Source: Porifericola rhodea
GTDB lineage: Bacteria > Bacteroidota > Bacteroidia > Cytophagales > Cyclobacteriaceae
NCBI RefSeq assembly: GCF_030506305.1
Contig: NZ_CP119421.1
Coordinates: forward strand, 2,372,501 to 2,436,500
DNA: 64,000 bases
Direction of reading: 5' to 3'
Under the pieces are notes generated by a model. That model searched no databases. It was not told where the DNA came from and worked only from the letters and a program-made list of their open reading frames with translations. How positions within the stretch are numbered: the stretch's first letter is position 1; each line of letters begins with the position of its first letter. The translations under genes and the position numbers were made by a program. Positions 48,655 to 58,381 of the stretch are shown piece after piece.

Positions 48655-50412
48655 ATGGATTCATACCTATTATCACTTTTAATATTTATTCCTCTGACAG
48701 TAGCATTCGTTATGTTGCTGCTTCCTGCACGACATGTACAGGTTTTCAGATGGATGACTTTATTGGCTACCCTGCTACAACTAGGCGTAGCCATTTTTGT
48801 GTACACCCGTTTTGAGCATACCCCTCAGGCCGCAAGCGAAGATTACGCGAACAGCAGCAGGTATGCTGTTATCCAGCTAACAGAAAAAGCAGACTGGATA
48901 CAAATGGATATGGGGAGCCTGGGCACCCTGTCTATTGACTATTATCTGGGAGTAGACGGGCTGAGCATCAGCATGGTGCTTCTTGCGGTACTGGTACTGA
49001 CAATTGGAGCTATATCATCCTGGAGTATTCGCAACCATGTAAAGGGCTACTTTCTTCTGTATTTGCTGTTAAGCGCCTCAGTAGTAGGTTGCTTCCTTGC
49101 ACTGGATTTCTTTCTTTTTTATCTCTTTTTTGAGTTTATGCTACTGCCCATGTACTTTCTTATTGGTATGTGGGGTGGGCCCAGAAGAGAATATGCCGCC
49201 ATCAAATTCTTTTTATACACCCTCCTGGGTTCTATTTTTATTCTGATTGCAATTATTGGCCTTTATGTAAGCGTAATTGACCCAGTAGAAACAGCTTTGT
49301 CGCTAGGGCTGGCTACCCATGCAGATCAGGTAAACCCTCAGATCATTGAGCAGGTACAATCTTTACTCGCTAGTGGTCAGATAGCCTCAGAAAATCTGGT
49401 TCGTACTTTTAACATGCTAGCCATGATGGATTCCGCCAATTATATCCCCGGTACTATCCTCAACATATTAAGCCAGGCGAGCCTCTTGGGTTTATCTGTC
49501 AGACTATGGGCTTTTCTTGCTTTACTAATAGGCTTTGCTATCAAGCTACCGGCAGTACCGCTGCATACCTGGTTGCCTGATGCCCACGTAGAAGCGCCCA
49601 CACCCATCTCGGTTATTCTTGCAGGTATACTCTTAAAAATCGGGGCTTATGGAATGTTACGAACTGCTTACAGCATTTTTCCGGAAGGGGCAGTACACTA
49701 TGCCTGGTGGATAGGCCTCTTTGGGCTAATAGCAATTATCTATGCAGGAATGAATGCACTGGCCATGAAAGATCTGAAAAAACTGATTGCTTACTCTTCC
49801 GTTTCTCATATGGGCTTTGTAATGCTGGGGCTTGCTTCCTTAACGGTTGAGGGAATCAGCGGTGGTATTTATCAAATGTTTAGCCATGGTCTTATTTCGT
49901 CTATGCTGTTTTTGGTAGCTGGTGTTATTTATGATCGAACGCACGATCGTATGATTGCGCACTACGGCGGCTTAACGGCTAAAATGCCATACTTTACCGC
50001 ACTGGTGGTCATAGCCTTTTTTGCCTCACTGGGGCTTCCTGGTTTTTCGGGTTTTATTGCAGAGATGCTGGTTTTCTTGGGTGCATTTAACTCTGCTACA
50101 TTAAATGAACTGCTCCCCCGCTGGATGCCAATACTAGCTACCCTGGGTCTGATATTAGGTGCTGCTTACTACCTCTGGACTCTACAAAGAATGTTTTTTG
50201 GTACTTATTATGTCAGAGATACTGCCTGGACAAGCAAGCTAAAAGATTTAAATGTCAGAGAATATATAATGCTAGTGCCTCTGGCCTTCGCCATTGTAGT
50301 TTTTGGTATTTTCCCTCAGGTGCTTATTGATATGATAGACGCTACTGTCAGTAATTTTGTGTATTACGTCAATACACAGGGAAAAGAAAATTTACAGCTC
50401 ATATTCAGATAA
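48655..50412 (+). CDS. nuoM: NADH-quinone oxidoreductase subunit M
   Basis: A 585-residue antiporter-like subunit of complex I, somewhat longer than the usual 500 or so. About 14 hydrophobic helices carry the family residues: the Glu in FLYLFFEFMLLPMYFLIGMWG (TM5), the Lys in FAIKLPAVPLHTWLPDAHVEAP (TM7 broken helix) and the Lys of MKDLKKLIAYSSVSHMGF (TM8 region). A polar insertion near 205-255 adds the extra length. It pumps protons in the membrane arm. It starts a two-gene unit with nuoN; no other nuo gene is present in the window. Confidence 0.93.
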   Translation: MDSYLLSLLIFIPLTVAFVMLLLPARHVQVFRWMTLLATLLQLGVAIFVYTRFEHTPQAASEDYANSSRYAVIQLTEKADWIQMDMGSLGTLSIDYYLGVDGLSISMVLLAVLVLTIGAISSWSIRNHVKGYFLLYLLLSASVVGCFLALDFFLFYLFFEFMLLPMYFLIGMWGGPRREYAAIKFFLYTLLGSIFILIAIIGLYVSVIDPVETALSLGLATHADQVNPQIIEQVQSLLASGQIASENLVRTFNMLAMMDSANYIPGTILNILSQASLLGLSVRLWAFLALLIGFAIKLPAVPLHTWLPDAHVEAPTPISVILAGILLKIGAYGMLRTAYSIFPEGAVHYAWWIGLFGLIAIIYAGMNALAMKDLKKLIAYSSVSHMGFVMLGLASLTVEGISGGIYQMFSHGLISSMLFLVAGVIYDRTHDRMIAHYGGLTAKMPYFTALVVIAFFASLGLPGFSGFIAEMLVFLGAFNSATLNELLPRWMPILATLGLILGAAYYLWTLQRMFFGTYYVRDTAWTSKLKDLNVREYIMLVPLAFAIVVFGIFPQVLIDMIDATVSNFVYYVNTQGKENLQLIFR

Positions 50413-50418
50413 GTCTAC

Positions 50419-51993
50419 GTGCAGCAATTTATAGATACCGATACCTTAGAGCGTCAGCTCACTAATATAACAGAGAGTCTCAGGTACCTACTACCTGAAG
50501 CTGTACTGCTAGCTTTTCTTCTGTTGCTACTACTGTCGGATCTCATCTTTTCCAAAAGAGCAACTTACTGGCTGATCAGTATCTCTCTGCTGGGTTTTAT
50601 AGCACATTTATTCTCCCTTTACTTACAGTGGAAAACTCTGCTTGGTACTCAGGAAAGTCTTTTACTGCTAGACATGCTTCACCTAGATGGAATGGCTATC
50701 TTTTTTAAGGGCCTATTTTCATTGGCAGGAGTGTTGGCCATTCTTTTGAGCATACATTACCGCAGTGGAACCAAAGAGATGGGTATAGAATCATTGCGTA
50801 GCCTGGGCGAATACTATGTAATACTTTATGGCCTTATCTTAGGAGCTTCGCTCATGGCTATGTCCGCTAATTTCTTAATGCTTTACCTATCCTTAGAGCT
50901 TGTGTCTATCTGCTCTTACATTCTTACCAATTTTAATTTTGACAAGAAAAGCGCAGAGGCAGGGATCAAATACTTACTCTTTGGAGGAGTAGCCTCTGGA
51001 CTAATGTTATATGGTATCTCTTTAATTTATGGATTTGGCGGAAGCTTACTATTTACGGACCTTAGCCTGCTAGAAGGCTTGATTGAAATACCAGCACCAG
51101 CTTTGCTGATAGCCATCATGTTTGTTTCTGCGGGTTTGCTGTTCAAAATTTCTTCAGTCCCATTTCATATCTGGACTCCTGATGTTTACGAAGGTGCTCC
51201 TACACCTGTAGTAGCTCTTTTTTCAGTGGTGCCTAAGTTGGCGGGTCTGGTCCTGCTGCTTCGTATCCTTCCTCTTTTTGATGGTCTTTACACTAACATA
51301 CCTTACCTGGATTGGCAGTGGGCATTAAGCGCAGTGGCGATCATTACCATAGTAGTAGGTAACTTTGCTGCGCTGTCTCAAACTAATGCTAAGCGTATGC
51401 TCGCTTACTCTTCCATTGCTCACTCAGGTTTTTTACTGATAGGTGTGGTAGCTTATTCAGAATTTGCTACCCATAGTATTGCCTTCTATGCTGCTATTTA
51501 TCTGCTTATGAACTTTGCTGCCTTCCTCCTTATTAAAATAGTTAGCAGACAAACAGGCTACGAATACATTAAAGATTACAAGGGGCTGGGTAAAGAACTG
51601 CCTCTTTTAGCAATCTTAATACTGATCGTAATGATATCCCTTACCGGCCTGCCCCCCACTGCAGGCTTTACGGCAAAACTCTTCATTTTTTCCTCGCTTT
51701 GGCAAACTTATCAGGATACAAATAGCACTATTATGGTTTTGCTTTTGTTGATAGGGTTGCTTAATACAGTAGTTTCATTATTCTATTATTTGAAGATTCC
51801 TTATTTCATGTTTTTTAAACAGAAAGAAGACCTGAGTGAGGAAAAATCAGGCTTAGAAAGCCAAATAATTGATTCTTACCGTACAATACACCTGAAAGAC
51901 AAGGTGTTAGCAATAATATTAATATTTCCATTACTGCTGCTGTTCTTTAAAGCAGACTGGCTGATGGAAGTAATTAAAATGATACACTTTTAA
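50419..51993 (+). CDS. nuoN: NADH-quinone oxidoreductase subunit N
   Basis: A 524-residue antiporter-like subunit with 14 or so helices. The family pattern is present in LMLYLSLELVSICSYILTNF (membrane Glu), KISSVPFHIWTPDVYEGAPTP (broken helix with Lys) and TNAKRMLAYSSIAHSGFLL. The start is a GTG 6 bases after the nuoM stop; no ATG occurs before the first helix. It is the distal proton-pumping subunit beside NuoM. The gene is followed by purF-like with 46 bases between and no terminator seen. Confidence 0.93.
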   Translation: MQQFIDTDTLERQLTNITESLRYLLPEAVLLAFLLLLLLSDLIFSKRATYWLISISLLGFIAHLFSLYLQWKTLLGTQESLLLLDMLHLDGMAIFFKGLFSLAGVLAILLSIHYRSGTKEMGIESLRSLGEYYVILYGLILGASLMAMSANFLMLYLSLELVSICSYILTNFNFDKKSAEAGIKYLLFGGVASGLMLYGISLIYGFGGSLLFTDLSLLEGLIEIPAPALLIAIMFVSAGLLFKISSVPFHIWTPDVYEGAPTPVVALFSVVPKLAGLVLLLRILPLFDGLYTNIPYLDWQWALSAVAIITIVVGNFAALSQTNAKRMLAYSSIAHSGFLLIGVVAYSEFATHSIAFYAAIYLLMNFAAFLLIKIVSRQTGYEYIKDYKGLGKELPLLAILILIVMISLTGLPPTAGFTAKLFIFSSLWQTYQDTNSTIMVLLLLIGLLNTVVSLFYYLKIPYFMFFKQKEDLSEEKSGLESQIIDSYRTIHLKDKVLAIILIFPLLLLFFKADWLMEVIKMIHF

Positions 51994-52039
51994 CTCTGGG
52001 TTTCGTATTTTAATATAAAGCTATTATAAAAAGTCTGTT

Positions 52040-53944
52040 ATGACCGATATTATTAAACATGAGTGTGGTATAGCCATGATTCGTCTGCGTAAACCACTTC
52101 AATATTATATTGACAAGTATGGTAGTCCGCTCTACGGTGTCAATAAGCTTTACTTGTTGATGGAGAAGCAGCACAACCGTGGACAGGATGGCGTAGGAGT
52201 AGCTAACATTAAAATAGATGTACCTCCCGGCTCTCGTTATATTAGTCGTTATCGGTCTATAGCAGAGCGCCCTATTGCTGAGGTCTTTAAAAAGATTAAT
52301 AAAAAATTTAGAAAAGTAAAGAAGCAGTACGGCGACGAAAAACTTCAGGATGCGGAATGGTTGCAGAAGAATGTAGCGTTTACCGGAGAGCTTTGGCTTG
52401 GACACCTCCGTTATGGTACACATGGCAAAAATTCAATAGAATACTGCCATCCAATGCTCAGGCAAAATAATTGGAGAAGCCGTAACCTGGTAGTTGCTGG
52501 TAACTTTAATATGACTAATGTGGATGAACTGTTTGATATACTGGTAAAACTAGGCCAGCATCCTAAAGAAAAGGCGGACACCATTACGGTTATGGAAAAG
52601 ATAGGGCATTTTCTGGATCAGGAAAACCAGGAGCTGTTTGACCAGTATAAGTTTAGCCATACCAACCAGCAGGTTACAGAAATAATAGAAGACACCCTGA
52701 ATTTGCAGCGTGTATTGCAGCGCTCTTGCAAAGACTTTGATGGAGGCTATGCGATGGCAGGCCTTATCGGTAGCGGCTCTTCGTTTGTAGCTCGCGACCC
52801 TGCGGGTATACGTCCGGCTTACTACTATGCAGATGATGAAGTAGTAGTAGTAGCTTCTGAAAAACCGGCTATCAAAACTGCTTTCAATGTGCCTTACGAT
52901 AGCATTAAAGAAATTGAGCCAGCCCATGCTCTTATTATAGACAAGCAGGGCAACTATAGTGAACAACAGTTTATAGATAAGCTGGATAAACGTTCTTGTA
53001 GTTTTGAACGAATTTACTTTTCGCGAGGCTCCGACCCCGATATTTATCACGAGCGTAAAAAACTAGGCCAACTCCTTATCCCTCAAATACTCAAAGGAAT
53101 AGACTATGATTTGCAGAACACTGTGTTTTCATATATTCCTAATAGCGCAGAAACATCATTTTTAGGTGTGCTTCAGGGGCTGGAAGATCATTTGAGTAAT
53201 GAGCGTATTGCTGCTATTCGTGAGGCCCAGAAAAAAGGAGACAATATTGATGAGTCTTATATCACTCGTTTGTTGTCCTTTCGTCCTCGGGTAGAAAAAC
53301 TGGTGGTAAAAGATGCTAAGCTACGTACTTTCATTACCGACGATAACCAACGTGATGATTTGGTAGCTCACGTTTATGATACTACTTATGAGGTAATCAA
53401 AAAAGGAGTAGACAACATAGTGGTAGTAGACGACTCTATCGTTAGAGGAACCACATTGGAGAAAAGTATACTTCGTATGTTGGATAGGCTGGAGCCTAAA
53501 AAGATAGTGATTGTATCTTCTGCTCCACAAATTCGCTTCCCTGACTGTTACGGTATCGATATGTCTAAAATGAACGACTTTGTCGCTTTCCGTGCGGTAT
53601 TAGCATTACTTAAAGAAGCACACATGGAAAACCTTATTGATGATGTGTATGAGAAATGTGTGGCTGAAGGTACTGTAAAAGGTGCACCCAATTTTGTAAA
53701 AGAGTTGTATGAACCATTTACCTATGAGCAGGTATCTGAAATGATTGGAAAGATTGTACGTCCGGCAGACCTTAAGGCAGACCTTGAAATTGTGTATCAG
53801 ACTGTAGACAATCTGCATAAATCTTGTCCGGAACATAAGGGAGACTGGTATTTTACCGGCAACTACCCTACTCCTGGTGGAAATAAAGTAGTAAATAAAG
53901 CTTTTATTAACTTTATGGAAGGTAAAACAGTAAGAGCATATTAA
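52040..53944 (+). CDS. Long PurF-like amidophosphoribosyltransferase
   Basis: A 634-residue protein with the PurF architecture. An N-terminal Ntn glutaminase has the nucleophile Cys9 (MTDIIKHECGIA, implying removal of an 8-residue propeptide) and RYGTHGKN in place of the RYST motif. A phosphoribosyltransferase domain carries the PRPP loop VVVDDSIVRGTT. It is about 130 residues longer than canonical PurF, with charged insertions near residues 75-110 and 165-205. Such long paralogues are seen in Bacteroidota next to a standard PurF coded elsewhere. Whether it makes phosphoribosylamine or a different product is open. Confidence 0.82.
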   Translation: MTDIIKHECGIAMIRLRKPLQYYIDKYGSPLYGVNKLYLLMEKQHNRGQDGVGVANIKIDVPPGSRYISRYRSIAERPIAEVFKKINKKFRKVKKQYGDEKLQDAEWLQKNVAFTGELWLGHLRYGTHGKNSIEYCHPMLRQNNWRSRNLVVAGNFNMTNVDELFDILVKLGQHPKEKADTITVMEKIGHFLDQENQELFDQYKFSHTNQQVTEIIEDTLNLQRVLQRSCKDFDGGYAMAGLIGSGSSFVARDPAGIRPAYYYADDEVVVVASEKPAIKTAFNVPYDSIKEIEPAHALIIDKQGNYSEQQFIDKLDKRSCSFERIYFSRGSDPDIYHERKKLGQLLIPQILKGIDYDLQNTVFSYIPNSAETSFLGVLQGLEDHLSNERIAAIREAQKKGDNIDESYITRLLSFRPRVEKLVVKDAKLRTFITDDNQRDDLVAHVYDTTYEVIKKGVDNIVVVDDSIVRGTTLEKSILRMLDRLEPKKIVIVSSAPQIRFPDCYGIDMSKMNDFVAFRAVLALLKEAHMENLIDDVYEKCVAEGTVKGAPNFVKELYEPFTYEQVSEMIGKIVRPADLKADLEIVYQTVDNLHKSCPEHKGDWYFTGNYPTPGGNKVVNKAFINFMEGKTVRAY

Positions 53945-53966
53945 GTATAAAAGCTATTAGCTTCAG

Positions 53967-53997
53967 AGCCATCTTCAGAAAGAAGATGGCTTTTTTT
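53967..53997 (+). terminator. Rho-independent terminator after the purF-like gene
   Basis: A perfect 10-bp stem, AGCCATCTTC (53967-53976) with GAAGATGGCT (53982-53991), is followed by a T run. Confidence 0.92.
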
Positions 53998-54016
53998 ATA
54001 CCAGAAAGAAAGACTC

Positions 54017-54559
54017 CTAAAATACTCCCTGGTGTTTTATAGCCTGCCGAACATGGGCGAGATGGTGGTTGCAATGCCAGGCATACATACCTATCGTTTC
54101 TCTTAAATCAAATACTGTCTGATGCTCAGGGTGAATATAGGTTCTCCCTAGCTGTATTTCATCTAATTGATCTAGCAGATAAATCCATTTAAGATGTAGT
54201 GCTTCCAAAAACTGCAATGACCATTCAATAGGGCTTTCAAGGGTATCAGCAAGCATAGCCCAGCGCGCTTCTTCATAAGGTCTTATAGCTGGCTGCTCTT
54301 CAGTGAGTGTTAGCTTAAGTCTCATCAAAGCATTCATATGGCTATCAGCACAATGATGTACCACTTGCTGTATGGTCCAGCCCTGCGGACGATAAACCCA
54401 GTTTAATGCATCCGTAGTTAAGTCTATAACTTCACTTTTTAATTTTGAAGGAAATACTGCTATATCTCCTTTCCAGGTATTCAAATGTTCAGTAGAGATA
54501 ATTTCTGGCTTTTCAAATTGACCAATAGGGTATCGAAGTTCATCGAGAGAATAGCTCAT
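54017..54559 (-). CDS. YfiT-family bacillithiol S-transferase, DinB fold
   Basis: A 180-residue four-helix DinB-superfamily protein that matches the YfiT group closely: LRYPIGQFEKPE at the N-terminus, WTIQQVVHHCADSHMNALMR (metal histidines 68-69), ALTEEQPAIRPYEEARWA, and IGMYAWHCNHHLAHV with the C-terminal metal histidines. YfiT/BstA proteins transfer bacillithiol to electrophiles and need a divalent metal. This suggests the cell makes bacillithiol. The gene is monocistronic. Confidence 0.9.
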   Translation of the reverse strand: MSYSLDELRYPIGQFEKPEIISTEHLNTWKGDIAVFPSKLKSEVIDLTTDALNWVYRPQGWTIQQVVHHCADSHMNALMRLKLTLTEEQPAIRPYEEARWAMLADTLESPIEWSLQFLEALHLKWIYLLDQLDEIQLGRTYIHPEHQTVFDLRETIGMYAWHCNHHLAHVRQAIKHQGVF

Positions 54560-55439
54560 AGGAGTTTATACGTTTGGGTAGTTTACAAAGCTAAAATAAA
54601 ACATTCGCTCTCTTAATCTAAGTATATCATTTAATTGGGGTTAGTTTAATCCCCATAAGGACGAAGCGGGTAGAGACTACGATTAACAAGTATTTTCACT
54701 TAATAAATAATTGTTTTGCTCAGAAACGAAACTATAAAAGTGATGCTCCTAACATTGTCATACAAAGGTAAAAACAGCCTTGAAGGTTGAGCTTAAATAC
54801 TTGATGACATACTTTTTTCAAAACATTAAATATAATTTTACTAACTATGAATATGATTATATTTAACTATTTGTTCAGTGCTAAAACCAAGGCTTTTTCC
54901 TGTTAATTTTTTTAAGATGTAATGAAGTAAAAAGAAAATGGCTAAATGGTATACATCACTTTAATGCTAACTACTTAAGTGATATCGTCCAGTGTATTTT
55001 TTTAGGGTGGATATTACGCCTCTATTTTATAACAAAAATGCAAAAGGTTAACTTCAGAGGGTACCAAATACAAGTTTTTCTATCAGGCCTTTATCAAGTT
55101 TTTGGTTATAAGTACTTGACTATGTGTTAATTATGATATTTTTGTATATGCCTAAATTTTTTAATCTTATAAATTTTTACCCTAGATAATTCTCACCCTA
55201 AGCGCTATTACTTACTGTAACTATGATGGTGGCAACAGTTTACGAATAGCAAGTTTTCATGAAATATTTTCATCATTACATCTGTGGAATAAGCAGATAT
55301 AATGGGAGAAATATAAGACTGGTTTTGCAATAAGTTTGCCTTAAGGGAGAGTAATACAATAGACAAATTGTCTCGAGCAGAGACACTTCTATTATATCTT
55401 CCAATAAGTCTAAAGCTAATTTTTCAAAACCTAGATTGA
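54560..55439. other. 880-base gap before the chemosensory operon
   Basis: AT-rich sequence without a supported gene on either strand; the longest frame (minus strand near 55276-55485) overlaps the MCP start and looks like a shadow. The right half carries a good promoter candidate at 55115-55144, which would give the operon a leader of about 290 bases. A short G4/C4 inverted repeat near 54637-54654 is the only other structure noticed. Confidence 0.55.
55115..55144 (+). promoter_or_regulatory. Candidate promoter of the chemosensory operon
   Basis: CTTG at 55115-55118 is followed after 18 bases by TATTTTTG at 55137-55144. Element sequence and spacing fit the Bacteroidota consensus TTTG-(about 19)-TAnnTTTG. 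It is the best two-part promoter match seen in the window. Transcription would begin near 55149. Confidence 0.45.
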
Positions 55440-57428
55440 ATGAAAACGGCATCAAGTAAAAAAGACTCTGCAAAAGCCAGCACAACTTCTACAACAAGAA
55501 GTAAATCTGCTGCATCATCTGAAGTAAAAAAGCTAAAAGCACAAAAAGAGGAACTGGAGCAGCGCCTGCAAGAAATGAGTGCTATGTACGAAGAGCTTAG
55601 AGCAGCTCAGGAAGAACTTACCAGTTCAAGCCACATACAGGCAGCGGTAGATACTGGCTTTGCTTCCATAGAGTTTACACCCGAAGGATTCATTCTATCT
55701 GCAAATCAGAACTTTGTATCGGCTTTAGGTTATGAGAAGCCGGAAGATGTAATTGGTCAGCACCACAAAATTTTCTGCGAAGAGGACTACGCAGCTTCTA
55801 CCGAATATCATCGGTTTTGGCAGAGCCTGGCAGATGGGCAAATCCATTCTGGAGAGTTCAAACGCGTTTCTTTGCATGGAGAAGAGGTATGGATTAACGC
55901 TGCTTACACTCCGGTAAGAGATGAAAGCGGAAAGATAGTTAAGGTAATTAAAATCGCTACAGACATTACCGAAATGGTAAATGCCAGAACAAAAGGCGAA
56001 AGCGTACAGGCAGCTGTAGACACAGGCTGGGCGTACATAGAGTTTAACCCTGATGGAACTATCATTACGGCCAACCAGAACTTCTTAAGTACTATGGGCT
56101 TTGAGCGTGAAGATGAGATCAAGAACCAACACCATAGAATCTTCTGCGATGCAGCTTATGCTGCTTCTCCTGAGTATGCAAGGTTCTGGAACGACCTGGC
56201 TAGCGGAAGAGTACAAAATGGAGAGTACCTGAGAGTAAGAAGAGATGGCAAAGAGGTATGGCTGCAAGCAGCTTATACTCCCATTAAAGACGATAAAGGT
56301 AAAGTAACCAAGGTTATAAAAATAGCTGCGGATATATCTAATGTAAAGCTTCCGGTATTGGCGGTAAGTCAGATCATCAGCAATGTAGCACAAGGTGATC
56401 TTACTAACGTTTTTGATATGCCCGCCGAAGGATATGTGCAGCAAATGGGTGATGCCCTGAATGTGGCTTTAGAGAACCTAAATGCTCTTCTAAGTAATAT
56501 TGAGGAAAGTGCAGACTTCGTAGCCAGTTCTTCTGGTAGTATGCTGGAGAAAAGTGAGAGCATCAAAAACAATACGACCGAAGTAGCTTCAGCTATTGCC
56601 CAGATGGCTAAAGGAGCCCAGGATCAGGCGCTGAAAACGGATGAGTCATCTAAGTTGGTAGAAGAAGTTATGAGCACTGCTACCCAAATGGAGAGCAAAG
56701 CGGACATTATTTACCAGACTGCGGAACAGGGTCAGGTAAGCTGTGAGAACGGGATCAAGATTATTAAGAAACTGGTAGAAAATATGGAAGGGATCAGCAG
56801 TTCTGCAGGCATTACCTCTGAGTCTATCAGTGTACTAACTCAGAGAGCTGAAGAAATTGCTCGCACCCTAAACGTAATTACGGATATTGCCGCGCAAACC
56901 AACCTCTTGGCCCTTAATGCTGCAATTGAAGCAGCGCGTGCCGGAGATGCGGGCAGGGGGTTTGCAGTAGTGGCTGAAGAAATACGTAAGCTAGCAGAAG
57001 ATTCAAGACGATCAGCAGTAGACATAGAAAAAATTATCGCTGATGTGCAAAAAGATACGCAGTCGGCCGGCAAAGCGATTGAGATTATGGAAAGCAGTGT
57101 AAAAGATGGAAATGTAGCTACCCAGGAAGCAGACTCTATCTTTCAGGAGATTGCGTCTTCCAGCCAGCAAACGCTCAGCTATTCAAAAGAAATTCAGAAT
57201 GCGACGATGGCTCAAAAAACCTCTATTGATTCGGTAGTGAAGAATATAGAGCAGATTGTAGTTGTCGCTGAAGAGACGGCCGCCGGTACAGAAGAAGTGG
57301 CTAGTTCATCACAGGCCCTTAATGCTAGCATGACAGAAGTAACGGAAGCCAGCAACAGACTTTCCCAGATTGCCTCTGAGCTACAGTCAGGCGTAAGCCA
57401 GTTTAAACTGGTAAAGCTGAAGAGATAA
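55440..57428 (+). CDS. Soluble methyl-accepting chemotaxis protein with two PAS domains
   Basis: A 662-residue chemoreceptor with no transmembrane segment. Layout: Ser/Lys-rich tail (1-28), coiled coil (29-62), PAS1 (66-178), PAS2 (189-301), a HAMP-like connector (about 305-360) and the MCP signalling domain (about 365-650), with hairpin tip [23 protein letters not shown]1 and PAS2 are near copies of each other, sharing QAAVDTG, SANQNF/TANQNF, QHHxIFC and KVIKIAxDI, as after recent duplication. It should sense a cytoplasmic cue such as redox state or a small ligand. No C-terminal CheR-binding pentapeptide is present. First gene of the che operon. Confidence 0.93.
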   Translation: MKTASSKKDSAKASTTSTTRSKSAASSEVKKLKAQKEELEQRLQEMSAMYEELRAAQEELTSSSHIQAAVDTGFASIEFTPEGFILSANQNFVSALGYEKPEDVIGQHHKIFCEEDYAASTEYHRFWQSLADGQIHSGEFKRVSLHGEEVWINAAYTPVRDESGKIVKVIKIATDITEMVNARTKGESVQAAVDTGWAYIEFNPDGTIITANQNFLSTMGFEREDEIKNQHHRIFCDAAYAASPEYARFWNDLASGRVQNGEYLRVRRDGKEVWLQAAYTPIKDDKGKVTKVIKIAADISNVKLPVLAVSQIISNVAQGDLTNVFDMPAEGYVQQMGDALNVALENLNALLSNIEESADFVASSSGSMLEKSESIKNNTTEVASAIAQMAKGAQDQALKTDESSKLVEEVMSTATQMESKADIIYQTAEQGQVSCENGIKIIKKLVENMEGISSSAGITSESISVLTQRAEEIARTLNVITDIAAQTNLLALNAAIEAARAGDAGRGFAVVAEEIRKLAEDSRRSAVDIEKIIADVQKDTQSAGKAIEIMESSVKDGNVATQEADSIFQEIASSSQQTLSYSKEIQNATMAQKTSIDSVVKNIEQIVVVAEETAAGTEEVASSSQALNASMTEVTEASNRLSQIASELQSGVSQFKLVKLKR

Positions 57429-57467
57429 GCTCAGAAAAGTGCCCATTTATCAACAAAACAGACAATC

Positions 57468-57995
57468 ATGGCAAGTCAAGATCATAATGCTGGAGAAGAG
57501 CAGGAGCAAAATCTGGAAAGGCACCAACTAATCGTCTTTAAGCTAGGCCAGGAAGAGTACGGCCTGCACATAGACCAGATCAAAGAAGTAGTGCTTACGC
57601 CACACATCACTCGAATGCCTAAAACTCCTTTTTACATCAAGGGGGTGGCTAACATTCGTGGAAACATTATCGCAATCGTAGATCTGGAAGAGAAATTCGG
57701 GCTAAAGGAGCTAAGTGATAAAGATATAAACGAAGCCAGACACTATACCCTGGTTGTAGAAAGCGAAACTTTTAAAATGGGTGTACTGGTAGAAGAAGTC
57801 CCCAACACGCTTTCTGTTACCTCAGCGGAAATAGACGATTCTCCTAATCTTATGCAGGATAACGAAGACGGCGGAGATTACATTAGTGGCATTGTAAAGG
57901 TAAAAGATCGCCTGATCATACTTATAGATATTTTCCAGGTAATGGCTGAAAAAGAAGTCAGTCAGGTATTACAAAAAGAAAAAGTCGTAGCATAA
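57468..57995 (+). CDS. cheW: Chemotaxis coupling protein CheW
   Basis: A 175-residue CheW domain protein with FKLGQEEYGLHIDQIKEVV at the first subdomain, FYIKGVANIRGNIIAIVDL (the conserved RG-x-x-I-x-V/I-D-L core) and VKVKDRLIILIDI at the end. It links the receptor to CheA in the signalling array. An acidic, polar N-terminal tail of about 18 residues is extra. It lies 39 bases after the MCP gene and 18 before cheY. Confidence 0.95.
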   Translation: MASQDHNAGEEQEQNLERHQLIVFKLGQEEYGLHIDQIKEVVLTPHITRMPKTPFYIKGVANIRGNIIAIVDLEEKFGLKELSDKDINEARHYTLVVESETFKMGVLVEEVPNTLSVTSAEIDDSPNLMQDNEDGGDYISGIVKVKDRLIILIDIFQVMAEKEVSQVLQKEKVVA

Positions 57996-58013
57996 AATAA
58001 TAAACAGAAGACA

Positions 58014-58370
58014 ATGGCAAAAAGTGTATTAATTGTAGACGACTCATTGTACATGAGAACGTTGATCAAAGATGCTGTAGAAGAAGCAGGATACGAGGTA
58101 GTGGGGCAGGCAGCTAATGGTGAAGAAGCTGTAGACCTTGCGCTCGAGCTTCAGCCCGATATCATTACCCTGGATAATATTCTTCCAGATATGATAGGAA
58201 CCGATATCCTCAAAGTGTACAAAGAGGAAGAACTAGAGTCTAAAGTGGTGATGATTAGTGCCGTAGGGCAGGAGTCAGTAATCGCAGAAGGTAAGTCATT
58301 GGGCGCCATAGATTATATCGTTAAACCTTTCACTGCTGAAAAGTTGATGGAAGTGCTCAGTAAAATATAA
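58014..58370 (+). CDS. CheY-like response regulator
   Basis: A 118-residue stand-alone receiver domain. The acidic pair is Asp9-Asp10, the phosphorylation site Asp54 (IITLDNILP), the Thr/Ser switch is Ser82 in MISAVGQ, and Lys104 is in YIVKPF. No output domain exists, so it acts by binding a target, as CheY does. In this operon it is the likely substrate of CheA and of the CheC-like phosphatase. Which machine it controls is unknown: there is no flagellar gene in the window. Confidence 0.93.
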   Translation: MAKSVLIVDDSLYMRTLIKDAVEEAGYEVVGQAANGEEAVDLALELQPDIITLDNILPDMIGTDILKVYKEEELESKVVMISAVGQESVIAEGKSLGAIDYIVKPFTAEKLMEVLSKI

Positions 58371-58381
58371 ACCGGCATCAA

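Noticed and set aside
55276-55485. 69-codon minus-strand frame upstream of the MCP
   Set aside because: Overlaps the MCP start and the non-coding leader; no convincing start context or composition.
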